From: Thermoclostridium stercorarium subsp. stercorarium DSM 8532
GTDB lineage: Bacteria; Bacillota; Clostridia; DSM-8532
Reading direction: 5' to 3'
Length of the DNA stretch: 64,000 nucleotides
Assembly (NCBI RefSeq): GCF_000331995.1
Contig: NC_020134.1
Location: forward strand, 841,461 to 905,460
The position numbers and the translations under genes were made by a program. Shown in pieces: positions 1 to 8,907 of this stretch; the stretch's first letter is position 1; every line of letters begins with the position of its first letter. The notes below the pieces were generated by a model that saw only the letters and a program-made list of their open reading frames with translations, was not told the origin of the DNA and searched no databases.

Positions 1-537
1 ATTTTCTACCTGATCATTTCGCTGACAAGTAATGATCCTTCCTTTTTTGGCGGCATATTGACATTTTTAATGGTAATGCTGGTGATAAATTCCATAGCCT
101 ATGATGAAAAATCCAAATGGGAAAGTTATGCATTGACCATGCCTGTCTCAAGATCTGATTTAGTGCTAAGCAAATATATATTGGGGGTTCTTTTGTTATT
201 AGTCGCGTTTGCTGCCAATTTTGTTTTCCGCCTGGCTACAGGCGCAAATCTTGCAGAAACGTTGGCAGTCTGCGTTGTAACATTGCTTGCGGGATTATTC
301 GCCGTATTATTGATACTTCCGTTCCTTTTCAAATTCGGCGTGGAAAAAGGGAGATATATTATAATTTTAATTTTCTTTATATTAACAATGCTTGTGACAG
401 CTTTGGGAAAAACAGGCTTTAAACTGTCAGACGAATTTTTAAGTTTACTTCCTGTTCTCAGTATATTGGTTATCATCTTAGCAGGGGTTATTTCGGTAGC
501 AGCATCCCTTGCTATTTATAAAAATAAGGAAATGTAA
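1..537 (+). CDS. ABC-2 type transporter permease, 5' end outside window
   Basis: The frame is open from base 1, so this is the C-terminal 178 residues of a longer gene. At least four hydrophobic segments are visible, for example KYILGVLLLLVAFAANFVF and LLPVLSILVIILAGVISVA, separated by short polar loops. A cytoplasmic stretch with YDEKSKWESYALTMPVSR is typical of the ABC2_membrane_5 type of permease, in which a membrane protein pairs with a separate ATPase to export peptides or antibiotics. The partner ATPase would be expected just upstream, outside the window. The family call is good; the substrate is unknown. Confidence 0.75.
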   Translation: MFYLIISLTSNDPSFFGGILTFLMVMLVINSIAYDEKSKWESYALTMPVSRSDLVLSKYILGVLLLLVAFAANFVFRLATGANLAETLAVCVVTLLAGLFAVLLILPFLFKFGVEKGRYIIILIFFILTMLVTALGKTGFKLSDEFLSLLPVLSILVIILAGVISVAASLAIYKNKEM

Positions 538-554
538 TAGAAAATAAAATCCGT

Positions 555-876
555 TGCGAATTGATCGCGCCTCTTGATAATTTTCTTTGGACAGAAAGCT
601 TATAAAAATGCTTTTTGGCTTTGACTACAAATGCTTATACACCGAAATCTCAGAGAAAATACGGTTATTATGTTCTTCCCATGCTTTACGGCGACAGGTT
701 TATCGAGGGTAGGGGCTGTACGGAACGGCAAGGATAGAGTGCCGGAAGTAAAAAATATCTGGCATGAAGATGATTTCATGCCGGCAGAGGAAGTACGGGA
801 AGAAATTGCAGGATGTTTTAACAGATTTGCAGACTTTAATGAGTGTAAAAACGTTATATATTATACAAAATACTAA
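555..876 (+). pseudogene. Decayed 3' end of a YcaQ/AlkZ-like winged-helix protein (HTH_42 family)
   Basis: No single frame is long here, but joining three frames gives a recognisable C-terminus. It reads LIAPLDNFLW (from about 561), then RKLIKMLFGFDYK, then AYTPKSQRKYGYYVLPMLYG (from 633) and DRFIEGR, then VPEVKNIWHEDDFM and NRFADFNECK in the last frame, stopping at 874-876. These blocks match the end of the HTH_42 family (YcaQ interstrand-crosslink glycosylase relatives), which carries a conserved APLDN...LW and a YGYYVLP..YGDRF motif. At least three frameshifts and a missing 5' part show it is dead. The order of blocks is seen directly; the family name is from memory. Confidence 0.7.
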
Positions 877-937
877 TATAAGCATTAGGCTCTGGCAAAA
901 CTGCCGGTAAAAAATATTTGATCCCAAGGAGAATTAA

Positions 938-1876
938 ATGGATAACAGAAAGTTAATGGAGATAAGAAATAATATTGCGGTTCTTCCGTCTTTACGGGAA
1001 AAGGCTGATAAGTTGCGCAAACGTATCAGGGATGCAGAGCGCAATGTTGAAGAATTGCTGGAAAACTACAAAAAAGAGTGCGTTGATGTGGAGCAGCTCA
1101 AAAACAGCTCATTCTCAGCGTTTTTACTGAAACTGTTGGGAAAATATCAGGGGAAACTGGAGAAAGAGGAAAAGGAAGCAATAAATGCAAAAGTGCAATA
1201 CGACAGGGCTTGCCAGTTTGTAGATGAACTGCGTAAGGAACTTCATGAGACTGAAATGAGGATTATCGCTCTCAAAGAAGATGAAAGAACTTATGAAGCC
1301 GAGATGAAAAGGCGTGAGCAAGAGTTGCTGAGCAAAATGCATACGGAACATTTCGAAAACTATATGAAACTTGAACGGGAACGCGACTTTATTCAGAAAC
1401 AGATTTTTGAGATGGATGAAGCCATCCGTGCCGCAACAAGGGCGCAAAGCACCGCCCGCAGTGTTATGGGTCATCTCAGCAGCGCGGAAAAATGGGCAAC
1501 ATTTGATGTCTGGTCCAATAACGGAATTATCAGCCATATGGCCAAGTATGACCGTATAGACCGTGCCGAATCCGAAATCAACCGTTTGTATTCACAACTC
1601 AGGGAACTTAAAAAAGAACTTTCGGATATAGATTTGAATGCAGCACCGGGACTTAATGAGTTTGATACGGTAACCCGGTTTATTGACATTTGTTTTGATA
1701 ATATTTTTACCGATTTGAAGGTAAGAAACATGATAAGGGATAACCTGGATCAGGTAAACAGAGTTTATCAAAACCTGACGCAGCTTATTCACAATATTGA
1801 AAACAGGAAGAGGGAGCTGCAGAGAAGAATGGGGGAAATAGAACACCTGAAAAATGAGCTCCTTTTATCGTTGTAA
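938..1876 (+). CDS. Coiled-coil protein of unknown function
   Basis: This encodes a 312-residue, strongly charged protein with no signal peptide and no membrane segment. Most of it is heptad-like: residues about 5-60, 70-165 and 205-305 are rich in Glu, Lys, Arg and Leu with regular hydrophobic spacing, so long alpha-helical coiled coils are likely. A short less regular part (about residues 168-200, with TFDVWSNNG) breaks the helices. An AAGGAG ribosome binding site lies 5 bases before the ATG. I do not recognise a named family. The dead YcaQ-like gene upstream gives no functional context. Confidence 0.75.
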   Translation: MDNRKLMEIRNNIAVLPSLREKADKLRKRIRDAERNVEELLENYKKECVDVEQLKNSSFSAFLLKLLGKYQGKLEKEEKEAINAKVQYDRACQFVDELRKELHETEMRIIALKEDERTYEAEMKRREQELLSKMHTEHFENYMKLERERDFIQKQIFEMDEAIRAATRAQSTARSVMGHLSSAEKWATFDVWSNNGIISHMAKYDRIDRAESEINRLYSQLRELKKELSDIDLNAAPGLNEFDTVTRFIDICFDNIFTDLKVRNMIRDNLDQVNRVYQNLTQLIHNIENRKRELQRRMGEIEHLKNELLLSL

Positions 1877-1899
1877 CGGGTGTAAAGGATAAGGAGTTA

Positions 1900-2859
1900 T
1901 TATTCTGGCAACAGGGTACCTGCTGAGGATTTCCTCGCTCTTTTATATTTTTCTCCGTCTTTTTTGGATATTTTAATGTTTTTTATACCTTCTTTCGTGC
2001 ATACTTCGAGCTCTACATAACCGCTTCGTACAAGCGGATGTCTCAGTACACGCATCCCCCGTATGTCGCATTTTTCACGGACCATACAGATATATGAATA
2101 TTTTTCGTCCTCGAATGGGGCTTCACCGCCTTTAAGCTGCCGGTGCAGCCGGCTTCTGTTTATGCGGCAGGTGAAATGGCACCAGTCATTCCCCTCCTTG
2201 GGGCAGGCGTTTTCATGCGTACAGGGGGATGCAATATGCGCGCCTGATTCGACAAGGACGCGCCGTGCTTCAATTATGTTTGCGTAACCGGCAGGTGTGC
2301 CCGGTTCCACTATAAGCAGCATCATATCCGACGCTGACCACAGTTTGTGAATGATCTCTTTCCTTTTGTCTGCCGGGATTTCATTAAGTACATATGCCGC
2401 AATAACCAGATCCGCCCTGGGAATGCCCGATGATGCCAAGTCACAGTTTATCCACTCTGCACTGCGAAGGGGCTCTGGTCCATGTTTCATTAATTCCTTT
2501 CCCACGTCCAGCATTGCTTTTTCCTTTTCAATGCATATTACTTTTTCCAGATCCAGTATTGAGGCTGCCGCCCAGGAAGCTGCACCAGTGCCCGCTCCGA
2601 TGTCGGACAATGTTTTTGGAACACAGCCTGCGGTCAACATGCTGCTTTCAAGAGCAGTATAAACCGCACCGTATGTTGCGGGCATACGTGATGCTGAGTA
2701 AGCCAGCGCCTCGGTTTTTGAGGTAATCAGCCGTTCCCCATTGATCCTTTCAGACCTGTAGCGCATGCTTATATTTTGCGCATCAGTCAAAAGTTTACTG
2801 TGAGAGATACTTTCCGCCAGATTTTCAACTGCTGAACGAAGTGACTGCGGTATTTCCAT
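1900..2859 (-). CDS. Rsm22-family SAM-dependent methyltransferase-like protein
   Basis: The protein has a Rossmann methyltransferase core with a SAM-binding motif I (LSDIGAGTGAASWAA, near residue 90) and a following acidic position (ICIEKE). It then has a cysteine-rich block with CTHENACP and DWCHFTCR, and a further Cys in YSYICMV. This arrangement is the hallmark of the Rsm22/METTL17 family, linked in mitochondria to small-subunit ribosome assembly and reported to hold an Fe-S cluster. The bacterial role is inferred to be ribosome-related. The frame opens at a GTG at 2883, but the ATG at 2859 has GGAG seven bases upstream and gives 319 residues, so I use it. It converges with the coiled-coil gene. 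Confidence 0.75.
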   Translation of the reverse strand: MEIPQSLRSAVENLAESISHSKLLTDAQNISMRYRSERINGERLITSKTEALAYSASRMPATYGAVYTALESSMLTAGCVPKTLSDIGAGTGAASWAAASILDLEKVICIEKEKAMLDVGKELMKHGPEPLRSAEWINCDLASSGIPRADLVIAAYVLNEIPADKRKEIIHKLWSASDMMLLIVEPGTPAGYANIIEARRVLVESGAHIASPCTHENACPKEGNDWCHFTCRINRSRLHRQLKGGEAPFEDEKYSYICMVREKCDIRGMRVLRHPLVRSGYVELEVCTKEGIKNIKISKKDGEKYKRARKSSAGTLLPE

Positions 2860-3183
2860 AACCTTACTCCGATCTCCGAACACATTTAGCCATAATTTGT
2901 GATATATTTGCCGGCAAGTAAATATTTTATGGCTTTTTCAAACTTACTGTCAATAATTTGTCGGAAGTTGCCGGAGAGGTTGGCAGTTAACATTCATTAT
3001 TCTGCTGACACCGAAATTAAACAGGGCTTTATTTCCGTGGAAATGACTGCTCGAAAATTTCATTCATTGTGTTATAATTAATTGATTCTACATGACATGC
3101 AAAATTTGCGAAATCTTTTTGGCATGACAAAGCCAGTGCATGAAATAAACCGTTTTTGTATGACATGGTGGGGGGAAAAGTAA
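2860..3183. other. Intergenic region between divergent genes
   Basis: This gap separates the minus-strand Rsm22-like gene from the plus-strand GNAT gene and should hold both promoters. A TTATAATT at about 3072-3079 could be a -10 element for the plus strand. A 60-codon frame at 2899-3081 has no ribosome binding site and no recognisable content. A purine-rich GGTGGGGGG precedes the GNAT start. Confidence 0.4.
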
Positions 3184-3702
3184 ATGGAGTTTCGAAGAGC
3201 GGTTACTGCTGATTTGAACGAAATCATGGTTATAATAAAACAGGCTCAGGATTATTTAAAAAACGCGGGAATTAACCAATGGCAGAACAATTATCCAAAT
3301 ATTGAGGTTATGAACAGGGATATAGAGAACAAAAACTGTTATGTTCTGGTGGACGGTGATATTATTGTAGGTACCGTGACGGTTATTTTCGGAGTTGAAA
3401 AATCTTATGAATATATTGATGGGAAGTGGCTGTCAGATCTTGACTATGCCGTTGTGCACAGAATCGCGGTAAGGGCTGAGTATAAGGGGAAAGGACTTGC
3501 ATCGGTTATGATGAGAAATGTTGAACATATGTGCCTTGAAAAAGGCATACATAGTATTAAAGTGGACACTCATGAGGATAACAGGTCAATGCAAAGGTTT
3601 TTACAGAAAAACGGCTTTGTTTATTGTGGTGTTATATATCTTCAGGACGGCAGTAAAAGACTTGCCTTTGAAAAATTATTAACTGGAAACGGGAGAGGTT
3701 GA
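3184..3702 (+). CDS. GNAT family N-acetyltransferase
   Basis: This 172-residue single-domain protein has the GNAT fold. The acetyl-CoA pyrophosphate-binding motif A is visible as RIAVRAEYKGKGLASVMM (about residues 99-116), with the R-x-x-G-x-G/A core. It is followed by a helix and a conserved late motif, VDTHEDNRSMQRFLQKNGF, typical of motif B. An early beta strand carries IIVGTVTVIF. The substrate cannot be told from sequence. The stop codon is one base before the murG start, so the two are probably co-translated, but a functional link is not implied because GNAT genes are often adventitious operon members. Confidence 0.85.
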   Translation: MEFRRAVTADLNEIMVIIKQAQDYLKNAGINQWQNNYPNIEVMNRDIENKNCYVLVDGDIIVGTVTVIFGVEKSYEYIDGKWLSDLDYAVVHRIAVRAEYKGKGLASVMMRNVEHMCLEKGIHSIKVDTHEDNRSMQRFLQKNGFVYCGVIYLQDGSKRLAFEKLLTGNGRG

Positions 3703-3703
3703 T

Positions 3704-4771
3704 ATGAAGACCATCGTGCTTACGGGCGGGGGTACGTCGGGACACGTTACTCCCAATATTGCTCTGATACCGAGGTTAATAAACAGGGGCTACGACATAT
3801 ATTATATCGGGTCGAAAAACGGAATTGAAAAACAACTGATTGAAAAGGAAGGCATTCCGTACTACGGAATTTCCGCAGGGAAACTGAGAAGATACTTTGA
3901 CGTAAAAAATTTTACCGATATTTTCAGGATTATCGGAGGTTTTGGCCAGTCTGTTTCAATTCTTAGAAAAATAAAACCTGATGTTGTTTTCAGCAAGGGC
4001 GGGTTTGTTTCTTGCCCGGTGGTTTGGGCGGCGTGGGTATTGGGAATCCCGGTGATTATTCATGAATCCGATATCACGCCCGGGCTTACGAATAAATTGT
4101 CAATGCCTTTCTCCAGAAAAGTCTGCTATACATTTCCGGAGACGGAAAAACATTTAATCCGGGAAAAAGCTTGTTATACGGGCCTTCCTGTGAGAGACGA
4201 GATATTTTCCGGCAACAGGATGAGGGGATATAAGCTTTGCGGTTTTATGGGCGGCAAGCCGGTATTAATGGTAATAGGCGGAAGCCAGGGCTCGGAAAAC
4301 ATAAACAGGGCGGTTCGTTCGGCGCTGGATGAACTTTTGAAAAATTACCAGATTGCCCATATATGCGGAAGGGGAAATGTGAAGCCTGAGCTTGAAAATA
4401 TAAAAGGCTACAAACAGTTTGAGTACGTCGACAGGGAACTGCCCGATATTTTTGCCTGCGCTGATGTATTAATTTCAAGGGCGGGTGCTACTGTATTGTT
4501 TGAAATCCTTTCCCTCAAAAAGCCGGCTCTTCTGATACCGTTGTCGAAAAACGCCAGCAGAGGAGATCAGATTTTAAATGCCAATTCCTTCAAGGAAAAC
4601 GGATACAGCGAGGTCCTGTATGAGGAGGATATGACTGCTGAGACGCTGGTGGCAAAAGTAAACGAGGTTTACAAAAACAGAGAAAGATATGTGAAAGCAA
4701 TGCAGAACAGGAATTTACAAAACCCGGCGGACAAAATTGTGGAAATTATTGAAGAAGTGGCTGAAAGATGA
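3704..4771 (+). CDS. murG: MurG, lipid II-forming GlcNAc transferase
   Basis: This enzyme transfers N-acetylglucosamine from UDP-GlcNAc to lipid I, giving lipid II on the inner face of the membrane. The 355-residue protein has both GT-B halves. The N-terminal acceptor domain begins with GGGTSGHVTPN (residues 7-17) and carries HESDITPGLTNK. The donor domain has GGSQGSENIN near residue 188 and SRAGATVLFEIL near residue 259, which is the UDP-GlcNAc signature region. Length is normal for the family. GGGAGAGG lies just upstream of the ATG. It is isolated from a dcw-type cell-wall cluster, a placement seen in several clostridia. An alternative reading as a generic glycosyltransferase 28 is unlikely. 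Confidence 0.93.
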   Translation: MKTIVLTGGGTSGHVTPNIALIPRLINRGYDIYYIGSKNGIEKQLIEKEGIPYYGISAGKLRRYFDVKNFTDIFRIIGGFGQSVSILRKIKPDVVFSKGGFVSCPVVWAAWVLGIPVIIHESDITPGLTNKLSMPFSRKVCYTFPETEKHLIREKACYTGLPVRDEIFSGNRMRGYKLCGFMGGKPVLMVIGGSQGSENINRAVRSALDELLKNYQIAHICGRGNVKPELENIKGYKQFEYVDRELPDIFACADVLISRAGATVLFEILSLKKPALLIPLSKNASRGDQILNANSFKENGYSEVLYEEDMTAETLVAKVNEVYKNRERYVKAMQNRNLQNPADKIVEIIEEVAER

Positions 4772-4877
4772 AAGATATTGAAATTTTTAATACAAAACTA
4801 TATAATGATTACAAAAGGAAAATAAGGAAATAAACAGTTCTTTTCGGTTTAAGGTTATTCTTTTCAGGGTGAAAAGA

Positions 4878-5351
4878 ATGAAATTTAAAATTCTCGGTAT
4901 TGAAATTACAGTCCGAAAAGAATATGCCGCAATTGGCGTTATAATGCTGATACTGATACTTGCCATCTGGGGATGGTATTTGAAAACAAACCGGGTGGAA
5001 GTGTTCGATGCAGGGAAAAATAAAACCGAAAAGCAAGTACAGGTGGAAATTCAGGATAACAAAAGCATTGAAAAAAACAATACCGTTATTGAAAATACAG
5101 AGGTTTCGAATGAGCCTCTGTATATTAATATTAACACCGCTGATTTAAGTACGTTGATGAAACTTCACGGGATTGGCGAGGTAAAGGCAAGGGCGATTAT
5201 TGAATACAGGGAAAGGAACGGTCCTTTTAAATCAATAGAAGAAATAAAAAATGTAAAAGGCATCGGCGAAGCTACCTTTCAAAAAATAAAGGACAGGATT
5301 GTAGTCGGTACCGAAGGCAGAAAGCCCTTAAACATGGATTTATTGAAATAA
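4878..5351 (+). CDS. comEA: ComEA-like helix-hairpin-helix DNA-binding membrane protein
   Basis: One transmembrane segment (YAAIGVIMLILILAIWGWYL) near residues 15-35 is followed by a charged linker of about 50 residues and a C-terminal double helix-hairpin-helix domain. The domain starts at YININTADLSTLMKLHGIG and includes IEEIKNVKGIGEATFQKIKD. This is the layout of ComEA, the membrane-tethered dsDNA receptor of competence. The frame also opens at a GTG at 4869, but that lies in the likely ribosome binding site AGGGTG, so I prefer the ATG at 4878. No other competence genes are in the window. A role in DNA uptake is inferred; the fold is clear. Confidence 0.8.
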   Translation: MKFKILGIEITVRKEYAAIGVIMLILILAIWGWYLKTNRVEVFDAGKNKTEKQVQVEIQDNKSIEKNNTVIENTEVSNEPLYININTADLSTLMKLHGIGEVKARAIIEYRERNGPFKSIEEIKNVKGIGEATFQKIKDRIVVGTEGRKPLNMDLLK

Positions 5352-5451
5352 TCTTTTACATTTCATAAAATAAGTTCTATAATTATTCCATAGAAAGAAT
5401 TTATACAAAAGGTATAATCAATTACTGCACATACCGTAAGGAGTTGTGGCT

Positions 5452-7389
5452 ATGATTAAGGTAACTTTGAAAGACGGAAGTTGTAAGGAAATGCAAGAGG
5501 GAATATCGGTTATAGAGGCCGCCGAAAGCATAAGCCCGGGGCTTGCCAGGGCAGCACTGGCCGGTGAAGTGAACGGAAAGGTTGTTGATTTAAGATATCG
5601 GTTGAATGAGGACTGCAAACTCAGCATACTGACATTTGACGACGCTGGGGGAAGAATGGCCTACTGGCATACCACTTCGCACATACTGGCCCAGGCGGTG
5701 AAGAGGCTTTATCCGGATGTGAAACTTGCCATAGGCCCGGCAATTGATACCGGTTTTTATTATGACTTCGACGTTGAAAAGCCGTTTACTCCCGAGCAGC
5801 TGGAAGAAATTGAAGCCGAAATGCATAAAATAATAAAAGAGGATTTGCCCATTGAACGGTTTACGTTAAGCAGGGAAGAGGCATTAAAATTTGTAAACGA
5901 AAAAGGCGAGATCTATAAGGCGGAATTGATTTCGGAACTTCCTGATGGCGAGGAAATATCTTTCTACCGGCAGGGCGAATTCACCGATTTGTGCGCGGGG
6001 CCGCACCTTCTCAGCACCGGAAGTGTCAAGGCGTTTAAGCTGATCAGTGTTGCTGGGGCATACTGGCGGGGAAATGAAAAAAATAAGATGCTGCAAAGGA
6101 TTTACGGAGTGAGTTTCCCGAAGAAGAGCATGCTTGACGAGCACCTTGCAAAGCTTGAGGAGGCGAAAAAGAGAGATCACAACAAGCTTGGCCGTGAACT
6201 GGGAATATTTATGACCGCCGAGCCTGTCGGCCAGGGTTTGCCGTTAATTATGCCAAAGGGCGCCAAAATTCTTCAGATTATGCAGCGTTTTGTTGAGGAC
6301 GAAGAAGAACGCAGGGGCTATTTAAGAACGAAAACACCGTATATGGCGAAAAGTGACCTTTATAAAATTTCAGGGCACTGGCAGCATTACAAGGACGGAA
6401 TGTTTGTGCTCGGCGACGAAGAAAAGGACAGTGAAGTATTGGCTTTAAGGCCTATGACATGCCCGTTCCAGTTTTTAATTTACAATTCGAAAATACACAG
6501 CTACAGGGATTTGCCCGTAAGGTTGGCCGAAACTTCCACGCTGTTCAGAAACGAAGCATCGGGTGAGATGCACGGGCTTATCCGTGTACGCCAGTTTACA
6601 ATTTCCGAGGGACATATAATTTGCACTCCCGAGCAGCTTGAAGATGAATTCAGGGGTGCGGTGGACTTAATCAATTATATGATGGATATTCTTGGCCTGA
6701 AAGAAGATGTAACTTACCGCTTCTCAAAATGGAATCCGAATAACAGGGAGAAATATATTGATAATCCTGAAGCATGGGAATACACCCAGGCCAAAATGAA
6801 GAACATTCTTGACCATATCGGCCTGCCTTATATTGAAGCAGAGGGCGAAGCGGCATTTTACGGCCCTAAGCTGGATATACAGTACAAAAATGTTTATGGC
6901 AAAGAGGACACAATCATGACGGTGCAGATAGACTTCCTGCTGCCCGAACGTTTTGACATGTTTTATGTGGACAAAAATAATGAAAGAAAGCGCCCGTATA
7001 TCATTCATCGTACTTCCATCGGCTGTTACGAACGTACCCTTGCAATGCTGATAGAAAAGTATGCAGGGGCTTTTCCGACATGGCTTGCGCCCGTTCAGGT
7101 TAAAGTGCTGCCTATAGTCGACAAGCAGAATGTTTATGCCGATGATATAGCCAACAGATTAAAAAATCTGGGTATCAGAGTGGAAGTAGACAAACGTAAC
7201 GAAAAGATCGGGTACAAAATCCGTGAGGCTCAGCTTGAAAAGATACCGTATATGCTTGTAATCGGGGACAAGGAAATGGAAAGCGGGCAGGTGGCAGTAA
7301 GATCGAGAAAAGAAGGCGATCTTGGCCCGATGGATTTCGATGCTTTCGCAAGAAAAATTACCGAAGAAATTGCCACAAAGGCAAGGTAA
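5452..7389 (+). CDS. thrS: Threonyl-tRNA synthetase
   Basis: This class II enzyme charges tRNA-Thr. Domains run in the usual order: an N-terminal TGS domain (about residues 1-62), an editing domain with the HxxxH metal motif in HTTSHILAQAVKR, the catalytic core with RPMTCPFQF, FRNEASGEMHGLIRVRQF and motif 3 in HRTSIGCYERT, and the C-terminal anticodon-binding domain (from about residue 545). The frame opens at a GTG at 5446, but TAAGGAG at 5437-5443 is only two bases from it and eight from the ATG at 5452, so the ATG is used (645 residues). I looked for a T-box leader in the 100 bases upstream and saw none. Confidence 0.96.
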   Translation: MIKVTLKDGSCKEMQEGISVIEAAESISPGLARAALAGEVNGKVVDLRYRLNEDCKLSILTFDDAGGRMAYWHTTSHILAQAVKRLYPDVKLAIGPAIDTGFYYDFDVEKPFTPEQLEEIEAEMHKIIKEDLPIERFTLSREEALKFVNEKGEIYKAELISELPDGEEISFYRQGEFTDLCAGPHLLSTGSVKAFKLISVAGAYWRGNEKNKMLQRIYGVSFPKKSMLDEHLAKLEEAKKRDHNKLGRELGIFMTAEPVGQGLPLIMPKGAKILQIMQRFVEDEEERRGYLRTKTPYMAKSDLYKISGHWQHYKDGMFVLGDEEKDSEVLALRPMTCPFQFLIYNSKIHSYRDLPVRLAETSTLFRNEASGEMHGLIRVRQFTISEGHIICTPEQLEDEFRGAVDLINYMMDILGLKEDVTYRFSKWNPNNREKYIDNPEAWEYTQAKMKNILDHIGLPYIEAEGEAAFYGPKLDIQYKNVYGKEDTIMTVQIDFLLPERFDMFYVDKNNERKRPYIIHRTSIGCYERTLAMLIEKYAGAFPTWLAPVQVKVLPIVDKQNVYADDIANRLKNLGIRVEVDKRNEKIGYKIREAQLEKIPYMLVIGDKEMESGQVAVRSRKEGDLGPMDFDAFARKITEEIATKAR

Positions 7390-7407
7390 CACAAGGAACA
7401 ATACAGA

Positions 7408-7457
7408 CAATCAGCGAGTTTCACCACAAAGCAAACTCGCTGATTGTTTCTTTTTCT
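7408..7457 (+). terminator. Intrinsic terminator after thrS
   Basis: A near-perfect stem, CAATCAGCGAGTTT with AAACTCGCTGATTG, closes a short loop and is followed by TTTCTTTTTC. It lies about 20 bases after the thrS stop. Confidence 0.85.
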
Positions 7458-7489
7458 CAGTTTACTTTTTAGGTTAAAATTTTATACCT

Positions 7490-7744
7490 TCATATAAAGG
7501 AACGTTCTATCTGTTCATAAATCTCTTCGGGTGTCATACCCGTTGCGTCAATTACAGGCACGTTGGTGGCCGTAGTTTCCAGGCCGAGAAAGTTTGTGTT
7601 CATTCCCGTTATAACTATTGCGTCATATTCTTCGGTCTGAGCTTTCGTAAATGCGTCAAAGTCTATTGTTTCCACTTCGTATCCGCGTTCGGTGAGGTAT
7701 TCCTGAACCGGAGTCAGGCCTTTCTGTACCGCAATTTTGTGCAT
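7490..7744 (-). CDS. YkuS/UPF0180 family protein
   Basis: An 84-residue protein starts MHKIAVQKGLTPVQEYL, has a GYEVETIDF strand and a conserved DAIVITGMNTNFLG centre, and ends in EEIYEQIERSF. This is the pattern of the small UPF0180 (YkuS) family of Firmicutes, whose function is unknown. The fold appears to be a small alpha/beta unit. GGAGG lies seven bases before the ATG. It stands alone and converges on thrS. Confidence 0.8.
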   Translation of the reverse strand: MHKIAVQKGLTPVQEYLTERGYEVETIDFDAFTKAQTEEYDAIVITGMNTNFLGLETTATNVPVIDATGMTPEEIYEQIERSFI

Positions 7745-7874
7745 GAGATTACCTCCGTTTTTTATTTTTTAAAAATTATTATAAACACTTATAGTTTGTG
7801 TAATTAAAAAATACCATATACCAGTTTTATATGTTTTAAGTCAGGCGGTACTCAAAAAAGGCCAAACTGTATGA

Positions 7875-7913
7875 GAAAAGACTGAAAAAGCGGCGGCAGG
7901 CAGTGCCACCGCT
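7875..7913 (-). terminator. Intrinsic terminator after the HAD-IIA gene
   Basis: On the minus strand AGCGGTGGCA pairs with TGCCGCCGCT across a five-base loop, with one G-U pair, and TTTTCAGTCTTTT follows. It sits about 14 bases past the stop codon of the HAD-IIA gene. Confidence 0.8.
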
Positions 7914-7926
7914 GAAGAATTTAAGT

Positions 7927-8715
7927 TTACAGAACTTCCGCAACCTCTTTAAGGCTTTCGAATATTAAGTCGGGTTTGACATCCGAATTTTCCAGGTCCT
8001 TGAGCTTTGTTTCTCCTGAAAGCACAAGAAGCCCGGTGGCGCCGTGATAGTATGCCGTAGCGATATCGGTGTACAGCCTGTCACCGACAAAAACGATGTC
8101 ATCAACTGTAAGTCCGGTATGATCAAGTATGCAGTCCACTGTTTCCTTATATGGTTTACCGAGGTATTTGGGTTTTTTGCCTGTCGATGCGGTGATGAAT
8201 GCGCACATTGCTCCGCAGTCGGGAATAAAGCCGTCCTCAGTCGGACAGTTGAAATCGGGATGGGTTGCTATGAAATCACTGCCGTTTCTTATTAGTTTAC
8301 AGGCAATATTGAGTTTTTCATAAGTGAGGCTTGTGTCGAAAGCCACAACAACTGCGTCGGCATCATCGGTGCAAAGATTTATTCCTCTTTCCAGGAACTC
8401 TTTTTCAACAATCTCTGTTGCCATAAGATAAATTCTTTTGCCGTTGTAATATTTTTTCAGATAATTTATTGTAACATCTCCCGATGTTAAAATCCGATCC
8501 TTTGTTATATTAAGCCCCATAGACGCCAGTTTTTTAATATAGAAGTCAGATGTTTTTGATGAATTGTTCGTAAAAAAAAGATATTGTTTGCCCGTGGCTT
8601 CAAGTTTTTTAATAAAATCAAGAGAGCCGTCAATTAGCCTGTCACCAAGGTAAAATGTGCCGTCCATGTCCAGAACGAATAATTTTTTTGTTTTAAGAAT
8701 GCTTTCTTTAACCAC
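7927..8715 (-). CDS. HAD-IIA family phosphatase (NagD/PGP-like)
   Basis: The four HAD motifs are present: FVLDMDGTFYLGD (nucleophile and acid Asp) near residue 12, FFTNNSS, the lysine region GKPYKETVDCILDH, and VFVGDRLYTDIATA with the metal-binding Asp. A C2A-type cap lies between motifs II and III, which places it in subclass IIA with NagD, AraL and phosphoglycolate/glycerol-3-phosphate phosphatases. The frame extends to 8838, but GAGGAGG lies eight bases before a GTG at 8713-8715, and that start gives 262 residues, the normal family length. The substrate is unknown. It lies just downstream of glpP, so a glycerol-phosphate substrate is possible but only inferred. Confidence 0.88.
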   Translation of the reverse strand: MVKESILKTKKLFVLDMDGTFYLGDRLIDGSLDFIKKLEATGKQYLFFTNNSSKTSDFYIKKLASMGLNITKDRILTSGDVTINYLKKYYNGKRIYLMATEIVEKEFLERGINLCTDDADAVVVAFDTSLTYEKLNIACKLIRNGSDFIATHPDFNCPTEDGFIPDCGAMCAFITASTGKKPKYLGKPYKETVDCILDHTGLTVDDIVFVGDRLYTDIATAYYHGATGLLVLSGETKLKDLENSDVKPDLIFESLKEVAEVL

Positions 8716-8907
8716 CGGTTCATCCTCCTCTGTAAGCATAACACAGTTAATGATTGCGGGCCTTTTTGCCTCCGTATGATGAAAAAACGGTTTTAAATAA
8801 CGTATCGGGACGGTAATCCTAAAATAAAAGTCACACAAAAAAGAAGCGGTTAAACTTCTGATTTATGTGACTCCAGAAACTCCAGTCGGTATTTGGTTTA
8901 TATGGTA

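Noticed and set aside
2899..3081. A 60-codon plus-strand frame in the gap before the GNAT gene
   Set aside because: There is no ribosome binding site, no known motif, and the composition is that of AT-rich intergenic DNA.
5352..5451. T-box leader before thrS
   Set aside because: Only about 100 bases are available, and neither the T-box sequence nor a terminator/antiterminator pair is seen.
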